Positions 5,968 to 10,685 of a stretch of 10,685 nucleotides of DNA are shown one piece after another. A program made the position numbers and the translations under genes. The stretch's first letter is position 1. Each line of letters opens with the position of its first letter. Origin of the DNA: an uncultured euryarchaeote (lineage in GTDB: Archaea; Thermoplasmatota; Poseidoniia; Poseidoniales; Poseidoniaceae); assembly GCA_937892665.1 (NCBI GenBank), contig CALBJF010000011.1, forward strand, positions 1 through 10,685, in the 5' to 3' direction. The notes below the pieces were generated by a model that was not told where the DNA came from, searched no databases, and was given only the letters and a program-made list of their open reading frames with translations.

Positions 5968-7230
5968 ATGGCGAACGTCCTAACATTGGACAATATCAAC
6001 ATCGAAGGCAAGACTGTTCTCTTGCGCGTTGATATCAACAGCCCGCTTGATCCTGCAACCAAGTCGTTTCTTGATGACACAAGAATTCGAGCAATTCTTC
6101 CAACCTTGAATCGATTATCAAAAGCAAAAACGGTTCTCATTGCCCACCAATCTAGACCTGGGAAAAATGATTTCACCAGTACACTTGGTCACGCACGTGA
6201 ACTTGGACGATTATTGGGGCGTTCAATTCGTTGGGTCGAGGACATTCATGGGCCAAAAGCAATGGAGGCTATTGAAGAGATGAAGATAGGTGATATCCTC
6301 ATGTTGAATAACATTCGAATGGATCCTGAAGAAGTGAATCGAAAAGGTGATGCTCTGGCGCTTTCTGAGACGCAACTCGTTCAGAATTTGGCGAGTGTTG
6401 CAGACGTATTCGTAAACGATGCGTTTGCATGCGCTCACCGTTCAAGTCCAAGTATCGTTGGTTTTGCACATCACCTTCCTTGTGTAGCTGGAGAATTAAT
6501 GGCTCACGAAATTCATCAAATCGATCTAGCACTTGAATCTCCAAAGAGACCATGTGTCGCTGTTCTTGGAGGCATAAAAGTCGACGATAGCATTGAGGTG
6601 GCGCATAATATGCTCAAGAACAACATCGCTGATGAGGTATGGTTTACTGGTGGAGTTGCTAATCTTGCCATCCATCTTTCAGGAAATGACATCGGAGAAG
6701 GAAACATCTCATTCCTTCAAAATGAATTACAGGATACTTGGGATTCAACAATAAAATCGGCTACATCTTTGCTAAAACTGTACCGTGAGAAAATATTCTT
6801 ACCAACCGATGTTGCAGCGAATGTCGAAGAGAATCGTATCGATATCAAGATTGAGAATTTGCCGATTCACGCACCACTCTTTGACTTGGGAATTGCATCA
6901 ATTCTCGCCCTATCCTCTCGGATTAAGAGTGCTGGTACAATCATTCTAAACGGACCCGCTGGAGTCTTTGAATTACCAGATTTCGCATTGGGAACTATCG
7001 AGATGCTCAACGCATGTGCAGAATCAGGCGGATATGCAGTTATGGGCGGTGGGCATACTGCAACTTTGGTGAGTAAGCGTGGTCTTGCTGACAAAATGGG
7101 CCATGTTTCAACTGGCGGAGGTGCTTGTTTGGATTATATTGCAGGCAGAACTCTTCCAGGAATTGAAGCCCTCGAGATCAGTGCTCAACGATATCAACTG
7201 GAAATCACGCCAGTTCTTCTTGATGAGTAA
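5968..7230 (+). CDS. pgk: Phosphoglycerate kinase, archaeal type
   Basis: Interconverts 1,3-bisphosphoglycerate plus ADP and 3-phosphoglycerate plus ATP, a cytoplasmic step of glycolysis and gluconeogenesis. At 420 residues it has the usual two-domain length. The N-terminal substrate domain carries LLRVDINSP (18-26), DDTRIRAILPT (36-46), IAHQSRPG (58-65) and VNDAFACAHRSSPSIVGFA (149-167). The C-terminal nucleotide domain carries VLGGIKVDDS (199-208), GPAGVFE (329-335, usually GPMGVFE), GGGHTAT (360-366) and STGGGACLDYIAG (381-393). AHRS and GGGH are characteristic of archaeal PGKs, one of the best lineage clues in the window. GGIKVDD in place of GGAKV is a mild variant. The ATG at 5968 follows GGAAGAACC, a reasonable ribosome-binding site. 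The gene faces away from the methyltransferase cluster and is followed after 84 bp by the deaminase gene, with which it may be co-transcribed. Confidence 0.97.
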   Translation: MANVLTLDNINIEGKTVLLRVDINSPLDPATKSFLDDTRIRAILPTLNRLSKAKTVLIAHQSRPGKNDFTSTLGHARELGRLLGRSIRWVEDIHGPKAMEAIEEMKIGDILMLNNIRMDPEEVNRKGDALALSETQLVQNLASVADVFVNDAFACAHRSSPSIVGFAHHLPCVAGELMAHEIHQIDLALESPKRPCVAVLGGIKVDDSIEVAHNMLKNNIADEVWFTGGVANLAIHLSGNDIGEGNISFLQNELQDTWDSTIKSATSLLKLYREKIFLPTDVAANVEENRIDIKIENLPIHAPLFDLGIASILALSSRIKSAGTIILNGPAGVFELPDFALGTIEMLNACAESGGYAVMGGGHTATLVSKRGLADKMGHVSTGGGACLDYIAGRTLPGIEALEISAQRYQLEITPVLLDE

Positions 7231-7314
7231 ACAGCCATTGTAGCATACTGAATGGAAAAGAGAATATCTCGAATCAAGCACTAGCCTCTTGAAGAAGTAC
7301 GAGCAGGAACCACC

Positions 7315-8574
7315 ATGGGCGATGATACTGCCGTTCGTTATCGAAACGCGGTTTTGTATGATGATCGATTCGTCAAACATGTTGGAGATTTCCTTCTTCA
7401 CAAAGATGGTACTTGGTCGAATTCAGTCGGTGATGAAGATGTTATCGAGGAGATTGATGGGTCTAATCGAGTCATTACTCGGTCCTTACAGAATTGGCAT
7501 ACTCATTTAGCAATGCAATTGAATGCACGAGATTTCAGTGATGGTTTTCCACTTCACCGTTGGCTCAACGAAGCTATTTTTCCCACTGAGGCGAAGATTA
7601 CTCCCGAGTTTGTTCGAATTGGTGCTCAAGCAGCTGCTGCAGAAATGATTCGCACGGGTTCCACTTTCGCAGCTGACATGTATTTCTTTCCAGCCGTTAC
7701 GGGCAATGTCCTCGATAAAGCCGGATTGAGAGGTTTGTGTGGCGGCCCTGTAAGTGATGCTGCGCTTCCTTCACATGAAAATGCCCAATCTGCACTAACT
7801 GAACTTGACGGGTTGATGGCTAACAATTCTGAAGATAACAGAGTGCAGTATGCAATTGCAACTCATTCAGTTTATCTTTGCTCTGAGGAAACTCTGGGAA
7901 GAGCGAGTGAACTTGCTGAGAAGAGAAATGGACGCCTCCACATCCACGTAAGTGAAACCCGAAAAGAAGTCGCTGAATGCAAAGAAAAGACGGGAAAGTA
8001 TCCTGTTGAATATTTGCAATCTATTGATTTTATCAAACCAGGAACCATCTTTGCTCACGCTTCATGGGTTAAGAAAAACGAAATTCGAATGATGGCTGAC
8101 TACGATGTTACTGCTGTTCATTGCCCTTCTTCAAATATGAAATTAGCCTGTGGCGGAACCCTTTCCTACCCTCCCTACAAAGATGCTGGAGTTGATTTGA
8201 GAATTGGTACAGACGGAGCTGCATCAAGCGGAAATGGACTGAACTTACTTCACGAAGCCCGTTTAGCAAGCCTTGTGCAACGGCATGATCATTGGGATTC
8301 AACCCTGCTTCCTGCAAAGGATATCTTCGGAATCGCAACAAAAGGAAGCAAAGACTGGGTTGCTTGGAATCTTGATGATATTCGAATGCGTCCTTTAGGT
8401 CGCTCAAACAATCGCCATCTTGCAAATCTTGTTTATAATGGCGGCGACTGTCTGGATGTTTGGGTCGATGGGCAAGCATTACGACTCAATGGAGAAACCA
8501 AAACAGTTGATGAAAGAGCAACTATTCAGGAACTCGATCTTGCAGTGAATGAGTATTATGATGGAGTCGAATAA
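7315..8574 (+). CDS. Amidohydrolase, MTA/S-adenosylhomocysteine deaminase-like
   Basis: A 419-residue zinc amidohydrolase of the ATZ/TRZ-type deaminase group. Closest in motif pattern are enzymes converting 5'-methylthioadenosine and S-adenosylhomocysteine to inosine forms, which removes by-products of SAM-dependent reactions. Metal ligands: H62 and H64 (NWHTHLAM), H211 (HIHVSET) and D300 (GTDGAAS). The catalytic acid is E214. Substrate-type residues also fit the characterised Thermotoga enzyme: E92 (FPTEAKIT), H184 (ATHSVY) and H248 (FAHASW). HCPSSNMKLACG (269-280) is a family signature. The C-terminal segment completes the small beta domain (DCLDVWVDGQALRLNG). Other substrates such as guanine, chlorohydrolase-type compounds or 5'-deoxyadenosine cannot be excluded. 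The ATG at 7315 is preceded by GCAGGAACCACC. The gene abuts the opposing membrane protein gene: its TAA ends at 8574 and the other stop begins at 8575. The 84-bp gap to pgk shows no clear TATA element. Confidence 0.88.
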   Translation: MGDDTAVRYRNAVLYDDRFVKHVGDFLLHKDGTWSNSVGDEDVIEEIDGSNRVITRSLQNWHTHLAMQLNARDFSDGFPLHRWLNEAIFPTEAKITPEFVRIGAQAAAAEMIRTGSTFAADMYFFPAVTGNVLDKAGLRGLCGGPVSDAALPSHENAQSALTELDGLMANNSEDNRVQYAIATHSVYLCSEETLGRASELAEKRNGRLHIHVSETRKEVAECKEKTGKYPVEYLQSIDFIKPGTIFAHASWVKKNEIRMMADYDVTAVHCPSSNMKLACGGTLSYPPYKDAGVDLRIGTDGAASSGNGLNLLHEARLASLVQRHDHWDSTLLPAKDIFGIATKGSKDWVAWNLDDIRMRPLGRSNNRHLANLVYNGGDCLDVWVDGQALRLNGETKTVDERATIQELDLAVNEYYDGVE

Positions 8575-9120
8575 TCATTCGCGACCATAATAGGTCAATG
8601 TCGCACCAATGCCAAGAATGAACATCGAAACGACAATGCTAAGCAATGAGTGCCCTATATGGGCTTCATAGTCAATCTTGACTTCAGTACCCTCTGCTAG
8701 AGCGCCATCTTTTGCACCTAAGGCAGCGAAATATGTCCCCGATTCCATTTCCCATGTAAAGCCAGTATCGGATTTTGCGTCTGCGCTACCGGCTACAAAA
8801 TTTGTTGATACTCCATCACAACCAAGTCCGCCTGCAAAGAACGAAGGGACGTCCTCGCAACGATCCTTCTCATCTTCGTCGACGATACCAATCCAGATAT
8901 CGTCGCGATCCCATGTCAATGTCAGTTCCGTAGAGAGTATACCGATGAGGGGATTACTTGGCAATGGCTCATCGGAAAAGAATGCTTGATTGGGAGCATT
9001 TGGAGTTGGAACACCTTCGACTTCTCCTTCAAAGGTGAAGCCGATCATTCCAGCTACAAGAAACAGAATAGCGAAGCTGGTTAGTCCTACTCCTATTTTT
9101 CCTCTTCCAAGTAGTGTCAT
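8575..9120 (-). CDS. Small two-helix membrane protein of unknown function
   Basis: About 181 residues. A hydrophobic segment near the N-terminus (about 9-28, VGLTSFAILFLVAGMIGFTF) acts as signal anchor. A roughly 125-residue polar, acidic domain follows, then a second helix (about 157-177, LLSIVVSMFILGIGATLTYYG) ending four residues from the C-terminus. With two helices and a short basic start (LLGRGK), both ends are probably inside and the middle domain outside. That domain contains strands such as ELTLTWDRDDIWIGIVDE and SGTYFAALGA and two cysteines (C88 and C101) that could form a disulfide, suggesting a small beta-sandwich. I recognise no family. The ATG at 9120 lies two bases after the antiporter stop; a TTG at 9126 would overlap that stop and is the alternative start. 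It is probably translated with the antiporter and could be an accessory protein, but that is only context. Confidence 0.82.
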   Translation of the reverse strand: MTLLGRGKIGVGLTSFAILFLVAGMIGFTFEGEVEGVPTPNAPNQAFFSDEPLPSNPLIGILSTELTLTWDRDDIWIGIVDEDEKDRCEDVPSFFAGGLGCDGVSTNFVAGSADAKSDTGFTWEMESGTYFAALGAKDGALAEGTEVKIDYEAHIGHSLLSIVVSMFILGIGATLTYYGRE

Positions 9121-9122
9121 AA

Positions 9123-10280
9123 TCAAGCCCCGACTTCAAATGGAATGAGGAGGAACGACAGGGCTAAGATGACATAACATGCAAGTAACATCGCTCCTTC
9201 AAGCCAGTTCGTCTTGCCATCATTTAGAATAAAATTCGCAACAAGAACACCCATGAATGTCGCTGCAGTTTCAAGCAATCCGAACTCTAATGAGAGCCCA
9301 ACGCCCATAATCCAAGCAAACAGGACCATGAGGGGAGCGACGAATACTGCAATCTGAACACTTGAACCAATCGCAATGGCGAGAGAAAGATCCATCTTGT
9401 CCTTTCCTGCAACGATGACAGCAGTGAAGTGTTCTGCGGCATTACCAAAGAACGGGAGCAGAATGACACCGATGAAGAGTGTTGGCATTCCCCATTCACT
9501 TGCTGCTTTGTCAACACTGTGAACGAGTAGTTCTGCCATATATCCCACAAGAATCGTAGCAAGAATAAGAAGAGCCCATGCATTCTTAATCGACATTTTC
9601 GGTTCTTCGTGATGAGAAGATTCCCCCTCAGTAGAATGGAAAAGATCGGAGTGGGTCTTGAACTGAAAGAAGAGAGACAATCCGTACATCACCAACAATG
9701 CTAATGAAGCGTATCGAGACAATTCCAGAATATTCTCATCCGTAACGTTGGAACCTGTGTGGTGTGCTGCTGCTGGAATGATTAAGGCGAGGATTGCCAA
9801 TAAGAGTAAACTGCCATTCATAGAAAGTGCAGATTGATTAAACGATTGAATCTTAAATTTAATTCCACCCCATAGCAACGCTAAACCAAGAACAAGAAGG
9901 AGATTACCGAGAATAGAACCTATCAATGATGCTTGAACGAGTACGATCATCGTCTCTGCTTGATCTGGATCGCTGAACGCTGTGTAGATGGCAATGCTTG
10001 CAATGATAATTTCCACAGCGTTTCCGAATGTGGCATTGAGTAAACCTCCAAGGTTTTCACCAGCTCGAAGAGCTATCTCTTCTGTAGCATGACCCATCAA
10101 AAAAGCAAGAGGCATGATTGAAATCATTGAAAACAAAAACGTCATTTCAACGTTTCCTTGAATATTAAAGAACAGTGTCACTGGTACGGCTAATAAGAGC
10201 CAATTCAAGCGATTCTTCAGTGGACTAAACGCATCAAGTAGACTATCGTAATTCGATTCATGAACAACTTCAGACATCAT
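9123..10280 (-). CDS. Ca2+/H+ antiporter, CaCA superfamily (CAX type)
   Basis: A 385-residue integral membrane exchanger expected to expel or sequester Ca2+ (or related cations) in exchange for protons. About eleven hydrophobic segments are visible. The two inverted alpha repeats that form the ion path are clear: FGNAVEIIIA (85-94) and FFGNAAEHFTAVIVAGK (277-293). E90 and E283 correspond to the essential acidic pair of the family. GHATEEIALRAGENLGGLLNA (63-83) and AIAIGSSVQIAVFVAP (301-316) flank the repeats as in CAX proteins. The central loop between the halves is acidic and histidine-rich (HSTEGESSHHEEP, 215-227), the usual position of the acidic segment. Length is normal for microbial CAX. 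Two consecutive ATGs at 10280 and 10277 are possible starts; GGTGAG lies just upstream. The gene begins 18 bp after the stop of the acidic/basic protein gene and is followed almost without a gap by the small membrane protein gene. Confidence 0.94.
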   Translation of the reverse strand: MMSEVVHESNYDSLLDAFSPLKNRLNWLLLAVPVTLFFNIQGNVEMTFLFSMISIMPLAFLMGHATEEIALRAGENLGGLLNATFGNAVEIIIASIAIYTAFSDPDQAETMIVLVQASLIGSILGNLLLVLGLALLWGGIKFKIQSFNQSALSMNGSLLLLAILALIIPAAAHHTGSNVTDENILELSRYASLALLVMYGLSLFFQFKTHSDLFHSTEGESSHHEEPKMSIKNAWALLILATILVGYMAELLVHSVDKAASEWGMPTLFIGVILLPFFGNAAEHFTAVIVAGKDKMDLSLAIAIGSSVQIAVFVAPLMVLFAWIMGVGLSLEFGLLETAATFMGVLVANFILNDGKTNWLEGAMLLACYVILALSFLLIPFEVGA

Positions 10281-10298
10281 TTCTCACCGTGGTTCGCA

Positions 10299-10685
10299 TC
10301 AATCGTCGTTTGCATTACGGCGAACTGGACGTTTGCGAGTTGGTGCTTTGCGAGCGGGTCGCTTACGGACTGGGCGCTTGCGTGGAGCAGGTTCTTCATC
10401 CTCGTCGTCATCGTCGTCCTCGTCATCATCATCGTCCCAGAAGATACCTTCTGCTTCATCTTCATCGATTTCTTCGACAACTTCCTTCTTACGGCGAGTC
10501 TTGCGTTGTACAAGATTTACTGCGAACGGATCGTCTTCATCCTTCTCAGGTTCAGGTTCAGGTTCGGCTTCCTTCTTTTCTTCATTCTCAGGTTCCGTCG
10601 CAGAACCTGTTCCTGTAATAGCATCCATATCCAGATCTTGACTTGTACCTATGAATTCTGACATCCAATCTTCATCTTCCTCTTC
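10299..10685 (-). CDS. Protein with acidic then basic low-complexity C-terminus (5' end outside window)
   Basis: A minus-strand frame is open from the right edge to a TGA at 10299-10301. A methionine codon lies at 10664, but the frame continues upstream through seven more codons reading EEEDEDW, in the same acidic style, so the gene most likely starts beyond the window. The visible 128 residues look disordered. In order they hold a short mixed segment (MSEFIGTSQDLDMDAI), an E/K/P region with an EPEPEPE repeat, DPFAVNLVQRKTRRKKEV, an acidic run of 15 Asp/Glu after IFW, PAP, and a 22-residue basic stretch of RKRP-type units before RRNANDD. Charged tails like this occur on nucleic-acid-binding proteins and on cytoplasmic ends of membrane proteins. 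I do not recognise the family, and no folded domain is visible. It stands 18 bp upstream of the antiporter gene and is probably on the same transcript. Confidence 0.75.
   Translation of the reverse strand, partial: EEEDEDWMSEFIGTSQDLDMDAITGTGSATEPENEEKKEAEPEPEPEKDEDDPFAVNLVQRKTRRKKEVVEEIDEDEAEGIFWDDDDDEDDDDDEDEEPAPRKRPVRKRPARKAPTRKRPVRRNANDD
10317..10382 (-). repeat. Arg/Lys-Pro repeat encoding a basic tail
   Basis: These 66 bp encode 22 residues built from imperfect four- to five-residue units of the type RKRPV, RKRPA, RKAPT, RKRPV. The units differ at the DNA level in third positions, so the repeat is maintained at the protein level rather than being a fresh DNA expansion. Such units resemble those of lysine/proline-rich nucleoid-binding tails. 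Confidence 0.75.
10392..10436 (-). repeat. Trinucleotide run encoding 15 consecutive Asp/Glu
   Basis: Forty-five bases of GAC/GAT/GAG/GAA codons (read on the minus strand) encode an unbroken acidic run. On the plus strand it appears as TCG/TCA/TCC triplets, which creates a false serine-rich reading frame. Runs like this are prone to slippage, so its length may vary between strains. Confidence 0.85.
10547..10565 (-). repeat. Short hexanucleotide repeat encoding Glu-Pro units
   Basis: About three copies of the hexamer AGGTTC (plus-strand reading) encode EPEPEPE in the disordered region of the same protein. The copies are nearly perfect at the DNA level, suggesting a recent expansion. Confidence 0.7.

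Noticed and set aside
8108..8479. Minus-strand open frame of 123 codons
   Set aside because: It is antisense to the catalytic part of the deaminase gene and has no plausible start context.
4815..8574. Functional link between the methyltransferase (produces SAH) and the SAH-type deaminase
   Set aside because: The genes are in opposite orientation and separated by pgk; every cell has many sources of SAH, so proximity is weak evidence.
10333..10641. Plus-strand open frame with a long serine run
   Set aside because: It is the antisense reading of the Asp/Glu codon run; the minus-strand frame has sensible composition and the right spacing to the antiporter gene.
1..10685. CRISPR arrays, insertion sequences, integrases, tRNA or rRNA genes
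   Set aside because: No spaced direct repeats, transposase motifs, terminal inverted repeats or structural RNA signatures were found on reading both strands.

Overview
The window looks like chromosomal DNA from a streamlined, moderately AT-rich archaeon. The best guess is a marine planktonic euryarchaeon of the Marine Group II (Poseidoniales) type. Evidence for archaea: the phosphoglycerate kinase has archaeal-type motifs (NDAF..AHRSSPS, GGGHTA), a two-unit histone-fold-like protein is encoded, and genes are tightly packed with 1-4 bp overlaps. Evidence for a mesophilic lineage with many bacterial acquisitions: complete exonuclease VII genes (xseA and xseB), which are mostly bacterial. The lineage is inferred; no rRNA or other marker is present.

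Layout. (1) 1-1854, plus strand: the tail of an unknown gene, then xseA, xseB and a small MIP18/DUF59-like cysteine protein, all overlapping by 1-14 bp and probably one operon. (2) 1794-5777, minus strand: a beta-class DNA methyltransferase, an M24 (Xaa-Pro) peptidase, a tandem histone-fold-like protein and a polytopic membrane protein. They are closely spaced and read leftward, and the last gene overlaps the small cysteine-protein gene tail to tail. (3) 5778-5967: the only sizeable intergenic region, a divergent promoter region. (4) 5968-8574, plus strand: pgk and an MTA/SAH deaminase-type amidohydrolase. (5) 8575 to the end, minus strand: a protein with an extremely acidic then basic C-terminus (start outside the window), a CaCA-family Ca2+/H+ antiporter and a small two-helix membrane protein, again closely packed. 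The deaminase and the small membrane protein end back to back with no spacer.

Functionally the window mixes DNA maintenance (exonuclease VII, DNA methylation, a possible chromatin protein) with housekeeping metabolism (glycolysis/gluconeogenesis, salvage or removal of S-adenosyl by-products, peptide turnover) and ion transport. The most interesting item is the 262-residue protein at 2656-3444. It appears to contain two divergent histone-fold units joined by a strongly acidic linker, and it shares a leftward gene cluster with an apparently solitary DNA methyltransferase. No mobile element, CRISPR array, rRNA or tRNA was found.
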